NCBI RefSeq assembly: GCF_025290835.2
Contig: NZ_JAOCQD020000003.1
Coordinates: forward strand, 434,001 to 498,000
Length of the DNA stretch: 64,000 bases
Reading direction: 5' to 3'
Origin: Aquabacterium sp. OR-4
GTDB taxonomy: Bacteria > Pseudomonadota > Gammaproteobacteria > Burkholderiales > Burkholderiaceae_C
Shown here: positions 1-12,186 of the stretch, one piece after another
How the letters are laid out: each line of letters opens with the position of its first letter
Position numbering within the stretch: the stretch's first letter is position 1
Made by a program: the position numbers and the translations under genes
The notes under the pieces: generated by a model
Databases searched by the model: none
The model's input: only the letters and a program-made list of their open reading frames with translations
What the model was told of the DNA's origin: nothing

Positions 1-768
1 GCCGATCTGGCCGTCGATCACGCCGTAGATGCTGGTGCGCTTGTCATGCAGCGCGCGCAGGTACGAATCCTTGTCGTCGTGCGCCACCACCAGGCGGCCG
101 GCCCAGCGGCCGTCGTCGGACAGGCGCCGGTTCAGGTCGAGCGTGAGGCGCTTCTTGTTGTACGAGCCCAGCGTCAGGCCGATCGTGCCCTGGTCGGTGT
201 TGGTGGGGCGCTTGCGCACGTAGTTGATCGTGCCCGACGAATTGCCCACGCCGGTGAGCAGGCCGTTGGCGCCGCGGATGACCTCGATGCGCTCGAACAG
301 GAAGGTGTCCTGCTGGCCCACCACGGTGCCCCAGGAGTTGGTCATGCCCAGGCCGTCGAGCTGGGTGGACTGGATGTCGAAGCCGCGCGCGTTGTAGGTG
401 GCGCGGTTGGTCTCGTACTGCTCGACGTTGACGCCGGTGACCAGGCTCAGCGCGTCGTTGGCGCCGTCGAGGCCGAAGTCGCTGAGCTCCTCCTTGTCGA
501 CCGTGCTCACCGATTGCGGCGTGTCCTTGATCGTCAGCGGCAGGCCCGTGGCGCCCTTCGAAATGCGCTGCGCGCGCTTGCCGGTGATCACCACCGCCTG
601 GCCGCTGGCGGGCGTGGTGCTGGCTGTTGCGGTGGTGCTGGCCTGCGCCGCCGGCGCCGGCGGCGCGCTGTCGGTGGTGGCAACGGCGGGCTGGCTCTGG
701 CCATGGGCGGGCAGAAACACCAGGGCGGCGGCAAAGGCGCAGGCGCTGAGCGCCGGATTGCGGGACAT
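1..768 (-). CDS. TonB-dependent siderophore receptor, N-terminal part (cut by window edge)
   Basis: The minus strand from the ATG at 768 is open to base 1 (256 codons), so the C-terminal barrel is missing. It begins with a hydrophobic signal peptide ending near AHGQ, then an Ala/Thr linker, a plug domain with the TonB-box-like stretch VVITGKR near residues 60-66, and plug signatures DTPQSVSTV, RGFDIQSTQLDG and ERIEVIRGANGL, the last typical of the siderophore receptor (FhuE/FpvA) branch. The first barrel strands follow. The product would sit in the outer membrane and import ferric siderophore using TonB energy. It is divergent from a PepSY membrane protein, with a Fur-like dyad between them. 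The ligand cannot be told from the sequence. Confidence 0.9.
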   Translation of the reverse strand, partial: MSRNPALSACAFAAALVFLPAHGQSQPAVATTDSAPPAPAAQASTTATASTTPASGQAVVITGKRAQRISKGATGLPLTIKDTPQSVSTVDKEELSDFGLDGANDALSLVTGVNVEQYETNRATYNARGFDIQSTQLDGLGMTNSWGTVVGQQDTFLFERIEVIRGANGLLTGVGNSSGTINYVRKRPTNTDQGTIGLTLGSYNKKRLTLDLNRRLSDDGRWAGRLVVAHDDKDSYLRALHDKRTSIYGVIDGQIG

Positions 769-961
769 GGGGGTACTTCCTTGAATTGCGTGGGAGATGG
801 CATCACGGTGCCCGCCGGGGCGCGGCAAGCACGGCACCCGGTGCCGTGCCCCACCGCCCCGGCCAAGCCGCCGCTGGAGTGAAGCGATCCGGCCGGCCCG
901 GCAGCACCGGTGCGCCAGGCGGTGGATCAACGGCGAAATCTTAATCGCAATAGGAAGGGTT

Positions 962-976
962 CTCATTCATAATGAG
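962..976. promoter_or_regulatory. Fur-box-like dyad in divergent promoter region
   Basis: The sequence CTCATT-CAT-AATGAG is a perfect 6-bp inverted repeat in a locally AT-rich stretch (about 930-980), which stands out from the GC-rich surroundings. It resembles half of the Fur consensus (GATAATGATAATCATTATC). It lies between the siderophore receptor and the iron-type membrane genes, where Fur repression would be expected. The match is partial, so this is a candidate. Confidence 0.5.
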
Positions 977-1034
977 CATATTCACCACACTGGGCGTCGC
1001 CGGCTGCAGGGTTCGGCCGCGCCATGGAGTCCGC

Positions 1035-1205
1035 ATGTCCGAAGAATTCCGCCGCGTCTGGACCTGGCCGGTCGCGCTGGGTCTGCTCACCGCCACCGGC
1101 CTGCTCAGCGCGCTGGTGTCCGATGGCTGGGGCGATGCCTGGTCCTGGCTGGCGCTGGGTGTGCCGGTGGCCGTGATGACCCGCTTCTCGCTGACAGGAC
1201 GCTAA
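1035..1205 (+). CDS. small membrane protein next to PepSY protein
   Basis: A 56-residue protein starting MSEEFRRVWTWP, with two hydrophobic segments (about 11-26 and 35-50) and a short basic tail. An upstream ATG at 972 would add 21 residues without hydrophobic or conserved features and would lie inside the Fur-like dyad, so 1035 is preferred. The gene ends 4 bp before the PepSY gene, so both are probably co-transcribed. Small two-helix proteins like this are often found beside PepSY/PiuB iron-uptake membrane proteins; a function cannot be assigned. Confidence 0.65.
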   Translation: MSEEFRRVWTWPVALGLLTATGLLSALVSDGWGDAWSWLALGVPVAVMTRFSLTGR

Positions 1206-1209
1206 AGCC

Positions 1210-2364
1210 ATGCCCTCGCCCAAAGCCCTGCGCGTGTGGTCGTGGCTGCACACCTGGAGCAGCCTGGTCTGCACCGTGTTCATGCTGCTGCTGTGCCTGA
1301 CCGGTCTGCCGCTGATCTTTCATCACGAGATCGAGCACCTCAGCGGTGACGAGGTGGAACTGCCCGCGCTGGCCCACAGCGGCCCGCCGGCCAGCTTCGA
1401 CACGGTGCTGGCCGCGGCGCGCGCCAAGTACCCGCAGCGCGTGCTGCAGTACGCCTCGGCCGACGAGGAGAACCCGCTGCTGTGGCATGTGACGCTGACG
1501 CCCACGCCGGCCCCCACCGACGACTACAAGTCGCTTGCCGTGGATGGCCGCAACGCCCAGGTGCTGCGCGACGCGCGCACCAGCGAAGGCTTCATGTACT
1601 GGATGCTGCGCCTGCACGTCGACCTGTTTGCCGATCTGCCCGGCAAGCTGTTCCTGGGCTTCATGGGCCTGCTGCTGGTGATCGCCATCGTCTCGGGCGT
1701 GGTGCTGTACGCGCCCTTCATGCGCAAGCTCGAGTTCGGCGCGGTGCGCCGCGACCGCTCGCCGCGCCTGAAGTGGCTGGACCTGCACAACCTGCTGGGC
1801 ATCGTGACCCTGGTGTGGGCGCTGGTGGTGGGCTTCACCGGCGTGATCAACACCTGGACCGACCTGCTGGTGAAGTACTGGCAGTACAGCGAGCTGAGCG
1901 CGCTGCTGGCGCCCTACCAGGGCCAGGCCCTGGTGGCCGAGGCCGAGCGCGCGCCGATGCAGGCCGCACTCGATGCCGCGCGCGCCCACACGCCCGACAA
2001 GCGCATGGCCTTCGCGGCGTTTCCGGGCACCGCCTTCTCCAGCCCGCACCATGTCACCTTCTTCATGCAGGGCAATACGCCGCTCACCTCCAAGCTGATG
2101 CAGCCGGTGCTGGTGGATGCGCGCACCGCCAAGGTCACGGCCTCGCCCCAGCTGCCCTGGTACCTGACCGCCCTGCTGCTGTCGCAGCCGCTGCACTTTG
2201 GCGACTACGGCGGCCTGCCGATGAAGCTGCTGTGGGCCTTGCTCGACATCGCCACCCTGGTGGTGCTGGGCAGCGGCCTGTACCTGTGGGTTCGCCGCCG
2301 CGCCGACCAGAAGCAGGCGGCCGTTCAGTCACCGGACACCGGGCTCAGCTCGGCGGCGGGCTGA
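1210..2364 (+). CDS. PepSY-associated transmembrane protein (PiuB-like)
   Basis: A 384-residue inner-membrane protein. The N-terminal helix (about 10-40, with SWLHTWSSLVCTVFMLLLC) carries the family's conserved histidine, and a periplasmic PepSY-type region follows. Further helices lie near 145-170, 195-215 and 335-360, and the tail is basic. This family is commonly linked to TonB siderophore receptors and proposed to act in reduction or release of siderophore iron. It follows the 56-residue membrane gene and is divergent from the receptor, consistent with iron uptake. The exact reaction is unknown. Confidence 0.85.
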   Translation: MPSPKALRVWSWLHTWSSLVCTVFMLLLCLTGLPLIFHHEIEHLSGDEVELPALAHSGPPASFDTVLAAARAKYPQRVLQYASADEENPLLWHVTLTPTPAPTDDYKSLAVDGRNAQVLRDARTSEGFMYWMLRLHVDLFADLPGKLFLGFMGLLLVIAIVSGVVLYAPFMRKLEFGAVRRDRSPRLKWLDLHNLLGIVTLVWALVVGFTGVINTWTDLLVKYWQYSELSALLAPYQGQALVAEAERAPMQAALDAARAHTPDKRMAFAAFPGTAFSSPHHVTFFMQGNTPLTSKLMQPVLVDARTAKVTASPQLPWYLTALLLSQPLHFGDYGGLPMKLLWALLDIATLVVLGSGLYLWVRRRADQKQAAVQSPDTGLSSAAG

Positions 2365-2471
2365 GTTGGCGCCCCCAACGTCGCTGCGCTCCGGCCCCCC
2401 GAGGGGGCCCTCGGCCCCTTGGGGCGGCCCGGCGGGGCTGAGCCGGCCGCGGTGCGTGCCCGCAGTGCGTC
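2365..2471. repeat. GC-rich dispersed repeat with hairpins between convergent genes
   Basis: The 107-bp gap between the convergent PepSY and xylulokinase genes contains two back-to-back hairpins. The first is GGCCCCC (2393-2399) with GGGGGCC (2403-2409); the second is the weaker GGCCCC-TT-GGGGC just after it. They could act as a bidirectional terminator, though no T-run follows. On the minus strand 2416-2436 reads CCGCCGGGCCGCCCCAAGGG plus one base, identical over 21 bp to 59038-59058 inside a linker ORF before fhcA. This marks a dispersed repeat family. Confidence 0.7.
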
Positions 2472-3965
<1,494 letters not shown>

Positions 3966-3981
3966 GGTGGAGCCGGGTGCT

Positions 3982-4914
3982 CTATGTCGAGCCGGAGAAA
4001 CGGTTGGCCGACTGCTTGCGGAAGTCGCTGGGCGTCATGCCCTTGACCTCGAGAAAGCGCCGGTTGAAGTTGGCCACGTTGTTGAATCCCACCTCGTAGC
4101 AGATGTGGGTGATGAGGCGGTCGCTCTCCATCAGCAGCTGGCAGGCGCGGTGGATGCGCACGCGGTTGACGAAGTCGACAAAGGTGTTGCCGGTGGCGCG
4201 GCGAAAAAAGCGCGAGAAGCGGCTCTCGCTCATGCCCAGCTCGGCGGCCACGCCGGCCAGCGTGATGGGCTCGGCGATGTTGTCGGTGATGCGGCTGACC
4301 ACGGCATGGATCTGCGCGATCGAGGCATCGTCGCCATCGCTTTGCAGCTGCACGCTCGACAGCAGCCGGTAATCGGTGCAGGCGGCCAGGTCGGCCAGGT
4401 AGTCGCAGAAGGCGGTGATGCGGCGCAGGCCGCGCGAGGTCTTCACGCGCTGCCAGTGGGTGGTGGCCCGCTCCGACAGGCCGAAGAACTCGATGCCGTT
4501 CTTGGCGCGCTCGAGCAGCGGCAGCACCTCGCGCAGCTCGGGAATGGTGTCGGCCGCCCGGGCCAGCGGCTCGTGCGAGAACTGGATCACCAGGTCGCGC
4601 TGCTCGACGCCGCCTTCGGGCACATCCAGGCTCACCCAGTTGTGCGGCAGGCGCGGGCCGGTGAGCACCAGCTGGCCGGGGCCGAAGGGGCCGATCCAGT
4701 CGCCCACGAACACCTTGCCGCTGGTGCTGGTGATCAGGTGCAGCTCGTACTCGTCGTGGTAGTGCCAGCGCGCCAGCGGCGTGGGAAATCCGTGCGACAG
4801 GCAGCGCACGAAGCCGACGTCGCTGGACGACTCGTAGCCCAGGTCGGGCGAGCGCGCATGCTCGTGCTCCAGCTCGGGCCGGATGTCGCGGGGCAGACCG
4901 GGCTTGACCGACAT
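3982..4914 (-). CDS. AraC-family regulator of the polyol operon
   Basis: A 310-residue regulator with an N-terminal cupin-like ligand domain (WHYHDEYELHLI near 70, then GDWIGPFGPGQLVL) and two C-terminal helix-turn-helix motifs (ITLAGVAAELGMSESRFSRF and ITHICYEVGFNNVANFNRRF). The ATG at 4914 was chosen; the frame also opens at a TTG at 4935 directly abutting the dehydrogenase stop. Embedded between dehydrogenase and kinase genes, it matches the arrangement of MtlR in pseudomonad mannitol/arabinitol operons, where it activates on polyol binding. Its targets here are inferred from position. Confidence 0.85.
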   Translation of the reverse strand: MSVKPGLPRDIRPELEHEHARSPDLGYESSSDVGFVRCLSHGFPTPLARWHYHDEYELHLITSTSGKVFVGDWIGPFGPGQLVLTGPRLPHNWVSLDVPEGGVEQRDLVIQFSHEPLARAADTIPELREVLPLLERAKNGIEFFGLSERATTHWQRVKTSRGLRRITAFCDYLADLAACTDYRLLSSVQLQSDGDDASIAQIHAVVSRITDNIAEPITLAGVAAELGMSESRFSRFFRRATGNTFVDFVNRVRIHRACQLLMESDRLITHICYEVGFNNVANFNRRFLEVKGMTPSDFRKQSANRFSGST

Positions 4915-4935
4915 GGCTGGGGCGCGGGCCGGCAA

Positions 4936-6348
4936 TCAGCCGGCGCTGCGGCGCGCCACGAAGTCGAGCACGCGGGCGTGGGCCGTGCGCAGCGCGGCCA
5001 CCAGGCGCGCATCGGCGGCCAGGTCGCCCCACAGCGTGCGGTCGGTGGCAAAGGCGGCCACCGGGTCGGCCGCGTCGCACAGGGCATGGGCCACGGCCGG
5101 GTCCATGGCCTGGTCCTGGTAGCTGTAGGGCAGCGCGCCGGCATGCCAGCGCTGCAGGTAGGCCAGGTACAGCGCCGGCAGCATGCTGACGCTGGCAATG
5201 CCCTCGCCGCGCGCCAGGCGCTCGCGGATGGTGGGCGCGATGAAGCCGGGGATCTTGCTGAAGCCGTCCATCGCCACGCGCTGGTTGGTGTCCTGGATCG
5301 CCGGGTTGCCGAAGCGGTCGAGCACCACGTCGCGGTAGGCGGGCAGGTTCAGCGGGCACGGGTGCTCGGGCGTGTCGAGCACGGGAATCGTGTCGTCGGT
5401 GACGTAGTCGTAGGCCAGCTGGCGGATCTCGGCGTCGTGCGTGCCTTCGTGGATGTAGCGGTAGCCGGCCAGCGTGCCGGCCCAGGCGATGCAGCTGTGC
5501 GTGGCGTTGAGCAGGCGGATCTTGGCTTCTTCGTAGGCCTGCACCGAGGCCACCATCTCCACGCCCACGGTCTCCCATGCGGGCCGGCCGGCGATGAAGC
5601 GGTCTTCGATCACCCACTGGATGAAGCTCTCGCCCATCAGCGCGGCCGCGTCGTCCACGCCGGTGGCGGCCTTCACACGCGCCGCCACCTCGGGCGTGGG
5701 CCGCGGCGTGATGCGGTCGACCATGGCGTTGGGGCTGCTGGTGTGGGCCTCCACCCAGGCCTGCAGCGCGGCATCGCCCAAGGCGGCGATGAACTGCAGC
5801 AGGCCGCTGCGCGAGCGGTCACCGTTGTGGCGCAGGTTGTCGCAGTTGAGCAGCGTGAGCGGGCCGGCGCCGGCCGCCATGCGCGCGCGCAGCAGGCGCA
5901 CCAGCGCGCCGTAGACCGTGTGGCCGCTGGCGCTCACCTGGCCGGCGCGCACCGCCTCGAGGTCGGCCTGCAGCTCGGGGAAGCCGGCCCAGTCGAGCTG
6001 GTTCTTCGCATCGAGGTAGTAGCCGGCCTCGGTGACGGTGAATGACACGATGCGCGTGTCGGCCTGCGCGCCCACGGCGATCAGCGGCGCCAGATCCGGC
6101 TGGTAGCCGATGACCTGGCGGATCGAGGTGATGCGCGTGTAGCTGCGCTCGCCCTGCGGCGTGACGGTCTCGAGCGTGTAGGCGCCGCCCTGGGCCTGCA
6201 GCGCGGCGATCACGTCGGCCATGTCGGGGCGCAGGTTGCCGCCGGCCAGCTGCCAGCCGGTGTCGCCGGCCTCGCGCAGCTGGTGGATGTAGAGGGCCTG
6301 GTGGGCGCGGTGGAACGAACCCAGGCCGAGGTGGAGTATCGTGAACAT
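4936..6348 (-). CDS. dalD: D-arabinitol 4-dehydrogenase / mannitol-2-dehydrogenase family
   Basis: A 470-residue polyol-specific long-chain dehydrogenase. The N-terminus MFTILHLGLGSFHRAHQ holds the dinucleotide loop. CDNLRHNGDRSRSGLLQF (about 180) and the catalytic region EEAKIRLLNATHSCIAWAG (about 290-310, with Lys, Asn and His) are intact. NQRVAMDGFSKIPGFIAPTI is also family-typical. The overall pattern closely resembles the DalD type, which oxidises D-arabinitol to D-xylulose, and xylulokinase lies two genes downstream. The start at 6348 follows the family N-terminus; the frame opens earlier at 6372. Mannitol or sorbitol activity is possible, since specificity cannot be read from sequence. 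Confidence 0.88.
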   Translation of the reverse strand: MFTILHLGLGSFHRAHQALYIHQLREAGDTGWQLAGGNLRPDMADVIAALQAQGGAYTLETVTPQGERSYTRITSIRQVIGYQPDLAPLIAVGAQADTRIVSFTVTEAGYYLDAKNQLDWAGFPELQADLEAVRAGQVSASGHTVYGALVRLLRARMAAGAGPLTLLNCDNLRHNGDRSRSGLLQFIAALGDAALQAWVEAHTSSPNAMVDRITPRPTPEVAARVKAATGVDDAAALMGESFIQWVIEDRFIAGRPAWETVGVEMVASVQAYEEAKIRLLNATHSCIAWAGTLAGYRYIHEGTHDAEIRQLAYDYVTDDTIPVLDTPEHPCPLNLPAYRDVVLDRFGNPAIQDTNQRVAMDGFSKIPGFIAPTIRERLARGEGIASVSMLPALYLAYLQRWHAGALPYSYQDQAMDPAVAHALCDAADPVAAFATDRTLWGDLAADARLVAALRTAHARVLDFVARRSAG

Positions 6349-6402
6349 GGTCGGGCCTTGATGGTCAGGCAACGAAGAAAAACAGCACGGAAGGGCGGGG
6401 GC

Positions 6403-7155
6403 TCAGAGGTCGAAGTTGCTGGGCATCATCACCACGTCGCGGATGGTCATGCCGCGCGGGCGGGTGAGCATGAACAGCAGCACCTCGGCCACCTCGGACG
6501 CCTCGACCAGGCTGCCGTTGGCCTTGGCCTCGGCCAGCTTCTCGGCCGGCCAGTCGGCCAGCAGCGAGGTGATCACCGGGCCCGGCGAGATGGCGCCCAC
6601 GCGAATGCCATGCTTGAACACCTGGCGGCGCACGGTCTGCACGAAGCAGTTCACCGCCCACTTGGACGAGGCGTACACCGGCTCCCACGGGGTGGGAAAG
6701 TGCGCCGCCAGCGAACTGGTGACGATGATGTCGCCCACGCCCTGGGCGATGAAGTGCGGCAGCACGTTGTGCACGTTCTTCATCACCACGTTGACGTTCA
6801 GGTTCAGCATGCGGTCGATGGCGTCGGGGTCGGCATCGACCAGATCGCCACCCACATACAGCCCGGCATTGGCATGCAGGATGTGCAGGCCGCCGGCCAG
6901 CGCCAGCACACGCTGCAGCAGGCTCTGGCACTGCGCCGCGTCCAGCAGGTCGAGCACCAGCGGCAGCGCGGCCTCGCCGATCTGGCCGCAGGCGCGGGCC
7001 AGCGCAGCTTGGTCGCGGTCGACCAGCACCACGCGCGCGCCGGCGGCGGCCAGCGCCTGCGCGCTGGCCAGGCCGATGCCCGAGGCCGCACCGGTGATGG
7101 CCGCCACCTGGCCCTGCAGCGGCAGGCCCTGGGCGGGCAGTTTGGCTTGGTTCAT
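6403..7155 (-). CDS. short-chain dehydrogenase, ribitol/polyol 2-dehydrogenase-like
   Basis: A 250-residue classical SDR. The cofactor motif TGAASGIG is at about 22-29, the NAG motif (HANAGLYVGG) near 93, catalytic Ser in TSSLAAH near 146, and YxxxK as YASSKWAVN near 160. The C-terminal region RPRGMTIRDVVMMPSNFDL is characteristic of the clade often annotated as ribitol 2-dehydrogenase. It lies between the ATPase and DalD-like genes, so it probably oxidises a second polyol imported by the same transporter or acts on an intermediate. Asp in VLVDRD after the cofactor loop suggests NAD rather than NADP. Confidence 0.85.
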   Translation of the reverse strand: MNQAKLPAQGLPLQGQVAAITGAASGIGLASAQALAAAGARVVLVDRDQAALARACGQIGEAALPLVLDLLDAAQCQSLLQRVLALAGGLHILHANAGLYVGGDLVDADPDAIDRMLNLNVNVVMKNVHNVLPHFIAQGVGDIIVTSSLAAHFPTPWEPVYASSKWAVNCFVQTVRRQVFKHGIRVGAISPGPVITSLLADWPAEKLAEAKANGSLVEASEVAEVLLFMLTRPRGMTIRDVVMMPSNFDL

Positions 7156-7168
7156 GCGTGCGGCCCCT

Positions 7169-8212
<1,044 letters not shown>

Positions 8213-8228
8213 GTGTATGTCTCCGCGT

Positions 8229-9062
8229 TTACTTGACGGCACCAAAGGTGAGGCCTTGAACCAGCTGCTTCTGACTGAACCAGCCGAACACCACGATGGG
8301 CGCGATGGCCAGCAGCGAGGCCGCCGACAGCTTGGCCCAGAACAGGCCCTCGGGGCTGGAGTAGCTGGCGATCAGTGCGGCCAGCGTGCCGGCATTGGCG
8401 CCCGAGAGGTTGAGGCTCCAGAAGGCCTCGTTCCAGCTCAGCACCAGGCACAGCAGGCCGGTGGAGGCCAGGCCGCCCATGCCCAGCGGCACCAGCACAT
8501 GGCGGAACTCGCCCCACAGGCCGGCGCCGTCCATGCGCGCGGCTTCCAGGATCTCGTGCGGGATCTCCTTGAAGTGCGAGTACAGCATCCACACCATGAT
8601 CGGCAGGTTGGACAGCGCAAACACGATGGTCAGGCCCAGCGTGCTGTCGAGCAGATGGGTCTTCTGCGCCATCACGTACACCGGCACCAGCGCGCCGACC
8701 GCGGGCATGAACTTGGTGGACAGCATCCACATCAGCACGTCCTTGGTGCGCTGGGTCGGGAAGAACGCCATCGCATAGGCCGCCGGTGCGGCCAGCAGCA
8801 GGCCCAGCAGGGTGGAGCCCACGCTGGTGATGACCGAGTTCTTGGCGAACTGCAGGTAGTCGCTGCGCTCCTGCACCTCGTGAAAGGCCTCGAGCGTGGG
8901 CGCAAACCACCACAGCGTGGGCACCTCGATGGCCTGCAGCTCGGTCTTGAACGCGGTGATGAACAGGAAGATCAGCGGAAAGACATACAGCAGCGACAGC
9001 CCCCACGCCACCACGGTGCGCAGGGCCTGCAGCCAGTTGAACGGGACGGGACGGGTAGACAT
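8229..9062 (-). CDS. polyol ABC transporter permease (MalG-like)
   Basis: A 277-residue inner-membrane permease starting MSTRPVPFNWLQALR, with about six transmembrane segments. The conserved EAA loop, EAARMDGAGLWGEFRHVLVPL (about 183-203), contacts the ATPase. It starts 8 bp after the preceding permease stop and ends 16 bp before the ATPase start, in the standard order F-G-K. The frame is open upstream inside the previous gene, but family length and start position support 9062. Confidence 0.92.
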   Translation of the reverse strand: MSTRPVPFNWLQALRTVVAWGLSLLYVFPLIFLFITAFKTELQAIEVPTLWWFAPTLEAFHEVQERSDYLQFAKNSVITSVGSTLLGLLLAAPAAYAMAFFPTQRTKDVLMWMLSTKFMPAVGALVPVYVMAQKTHLLDSTLGLTIVFALSNLPIMVWMLYSHFKEIPHEILEAARMDGAGLWGEFRHVLVPLGMGGLASTGLLCLVLSWNEAFWSLNLSGANAGTLAALIASYSSPEGLFWAKLSAASLLAIAPIVVFGWFSQKQLVQGLTFGAVK

Positions 9063-9070
9063 GCTTGGGC

Positions 9071-9955
9071 TCACTTGTCGAGGCTCTTGCCGATCAGGCG
9101 CACCAGGAAGATGGCCACCACATTGGCCAGCACCACCGCAAACAGGGCCCCGGCACTGGCCACGCCGGCGTCGAAGTTCAGCAGCGCCTGCTTGAAGATC
9201 AGGAAGGCCACGTTGGTGCTGGCATCGCCGGGGCCGCCACCGGTGGTGGTGAAGATCTCGGCAAACACCGACAGCAGGAAGATCATCTCGATCATCACCA
9301 CCACGGCCACCGGCCGGGCCAGGTGCGGCAGCACCAGGTGGCGCAGCTGGTCCAGCCAGCTGGCGCCGTCCATGCGCGCGGCTTCCATCTGCTCGCGGTC
9401 CAGGCTTTGCAGCGCGGTGATGAAGATCAGGCAGGCAAAGGGCAGCCACTGCCACGAGACCATGATGACCACCGCGGTCATCGGCCAGTCGGCCATGAAG
9501 TCGATGGGCGTGGCGCCGAACCACTGCGCGATCTGGGCGAACACGCCGTAGATCGGGTTCATCATCATGTGCTTCCACATCAGCGCGTTCACCGTGGGCA
9601 TCACGAAGAACGGGCTGATCAGCAGCATGCGCACGATGCCGCGGCCGGCAAAGGGCTCGTTGACCAGCAGCGCCAGGGCCACGCCGCCGACCACGCTGAT
9701 GGCGATGACGCTGCCGATCAGCAGCAGCGTGTTCAGCACCGCCGTGCCGAAGGACGGATCGGTGATGAAGTAGTGGTAGTTCTCGAGCCCGATGAAGCCG
9801 CTCTGCTCGGGCTGCATCAGGTTGTAGCGGATGGTGCTGAAGTACAGCGTCATCACCAGCGGCACGATCATCCACAGGAAGAGCGTGACGACGGCCGGCG
9901 CCTGCAGCAGGCGCGGGATCAGGCGGGGTGCGGCTTGGGTGGCGGGGAGTGACAT
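9071..9955 (-). CDS. polyol ABC transporter permease (MalF-like)
   Basis: A 294-residue inner-membrane permease beginning MSLPATQAAPRL, with about six helices and the EAA loop EAARMDGASWLDQLRHLVLPH (about 200-220). It is the first permease after the binding protein. The start at 9955 follows family length; the frame opens earlier at 10060, which would take in the intergenic hairpins. It probably forms a heterodimer with the MalG-like protein encoded directly downstream. Confidence 0.92.
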   Translation of the reverse strand: MSLPATQAAPRLIPRLLQAPAVVTLFLWMIVPLVMTLYFSTIRYNLMQPEQSGFIGLENYHYFITDPSFGTAVLNTLLLIGSVIAISVVGGVALALLVNEPFAGRGIVRMLLISPFFVMPTVNALMWKHMMMNPIYGVFAQIAQWFGATPIDFMADWPMTAVVIMVSWQWLPFACLIFITALQSLDREQMEAARMDGASWLDQLRHLVLPHLARPVAVVVMIEMIFLLSVFAEIFTTTGGGPGDASTNVAFLIFKQALLNFDAGVASAGALFAVVLANVVAIFLVRLIGKSLDK

Positions 9956-9982
9956 CGAACGATCCGCTTGAAAGGCGCGAGC

Positions 9983-10005
9983 CCCGCGACGCGCTGCGTC
10001 GCGGG
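9983..10005. promoter_or_regulatory. intercistronic stem-loop (10-bp perfect stem)
   Basis: CCCGCGACGC and GCGTCGCGGG form a perfect 10-bp stem around a 3-nt loop, in the 174-bp gap between the binding-protein gene and the first permease. In ABC sugar operons such a hairpin commonly protects the binding-protein mRNA or attenuates read-through, giving more binding protein than permease. That role is inferred here. The inner part GACGC-N3-GCGTC recurs in the hairpin at 31535-31557. Confidence 0.6.
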
Positions 10006-10064
10006 CGAGAAGGAAGCGTTCAGCCGGCGTAGCGAGCGGGCCGAGGTGGGTGCGCAGCATCGCA

Positions 10065-10082
10065 GCCGTACACCCGTACGGC
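10065..10082. promoter_or_regulatory. second intercistronic stem-loop
   Basis: GCCGTAC (10065-10071) and GTACGGC (10076-10082) form a perfect 7-bp stem with loop ACCC. It lies about 48 bp after the binding-protein stop codon and upstream of the 9983-10005 hairpin in transcript order reversed. Together they make a structured spacer between the two cistrons. No T-run follows, so a simple intrinsic terminator is unlikely. Confidence 0.5.
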
Positions 10083-10129
10083 GAGAAGCTCCGCGCCCGG
10101 ATCGGCCCGCGCAGTAGCCGGATGAATGC

Positions 10130-11446
<1,317 letters not shown>

Positions 11447-11745
11447 GGAATGTGTCTCCTCAGAAGGGGCGGGGACCAGGGGTGGATCGCTGCGGCGCTT
11501 TCACGGGCACCGTCGGCAGGGCGCAACGATAGGCCGACAGCCCGCGCGAATTGGTACTTCGGCGGGCATGATTGATACTTTCCTGCGTCAAAAACCTAGG
11601 GTTTTCCTGATTCATGAGCAAAAACGTATTGCCTGTTGCGGGCTGTACGTTCACCGCGACGGCGCTGCGGCGGCTGAACTGTGCGGACAAGCCCGCCGTT
11701 TTCAGCCCAGTGGCCCGGTGCCCGCGCCGGCACACTGGCCTGGCC
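11447..11745. promoter_or_regulatory. divergent promoter region of the polyol operon
   Basis: A 299-bp gap without a convincing gene, between the binding-protein gene (minus) and a small membrane protein (plus). It is locally AT-richer around 11560-11620. AAAACC-TAG-GGTTTT (11591-11605) is a 15-bp dyad, and on the minus strand a TTGACG box lies next to it (11583-11588 region), so this may hold the operon promoter and an operator. The AraC-family activator encoded in the operon is the obvious candidate ligand-responsive regulator. No experimental-grade -10 box is evident. Confidence 0.4.
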
Positions 11746-12129
11746 ATGGCCCACATCCCCCCCGCCCACAGCACGCTGGCGACCTACTCGCCACCCGCCC
11801 TGCCCCGCACTGTGCTGGCGGTGGGCACAGCACCGCTGCTGGTGCTGCTGGTGTTCACGCTGGTGGTGCTGCGGGTGATGGACGTGGACACCGCACTCGC
11901 CTGCCTGGCCGCCTGCGCGGTGTGGGTGGCCACCGAGATGCACGGCTGGCAGCGCGCCACCGACCGCTACAACGCCGAGTACGTGCAGCGCCACCTGATC
12001 TGGCGCAGCAGCGACACGCTGCTGGCCCTGTCCACGCACGAGTACACCAACGCCGAGACCCGCGTCTTCGTGCTGCGCTACCTGGCCGCCGGGCGCGTGC
12101 TGCGGCCCGATGGGCCGCTGGCACAGTAG
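11746..12129 (+). CDS. hypothetical small membrane protein
   Basis: A 127-residue protein, not recognised. The ATG at 11746 (MAHIPPAHS) is preferred to the frame opening at 11614, because the added residues look non-coding. Two hydrophobic stretches (about 23-43 and 48-65) are followed by a charged C-terminal half containing HGWQRATDRYNAEYVQRH and EYTNAETRVFVLRYL. It is monocistronic, divergent from the polyol operon and convergent with the SARP-like regulator. No function can be proposed. Confidence 0.6.
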   Translation: MAHIPPAHSTLATYSPPALPRTVLAVGTAPLLVLLVFTLVVLRVMDVDTALACLAACAVWVATEMHGWQRATDRYNAEYVQRHLIWRSSDTLLALSTHEYTNAETRVFVLRYLAAGRVLRPDGPLAQ

Positions 12130-12167
12130 CTCAGCCCTGCGGTCGTTCAGCCGCGCAGTGCGCGAGC

Positions 12168-12186
12168 AGCGCCGTCGCGCGGCGCT
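12168..12186. terminator. candidate bidirectional terminator hairpin
   Basis: AGCGCCG (12168-12174) and CGGCGCT (12180-12186) pair around TCGCG, in the short gap between two convergent genes. A single extra T follows, so the T-run is weak. It could end the small plus-strand gene and the large minus-strand regulator. Confidence 0.45.
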
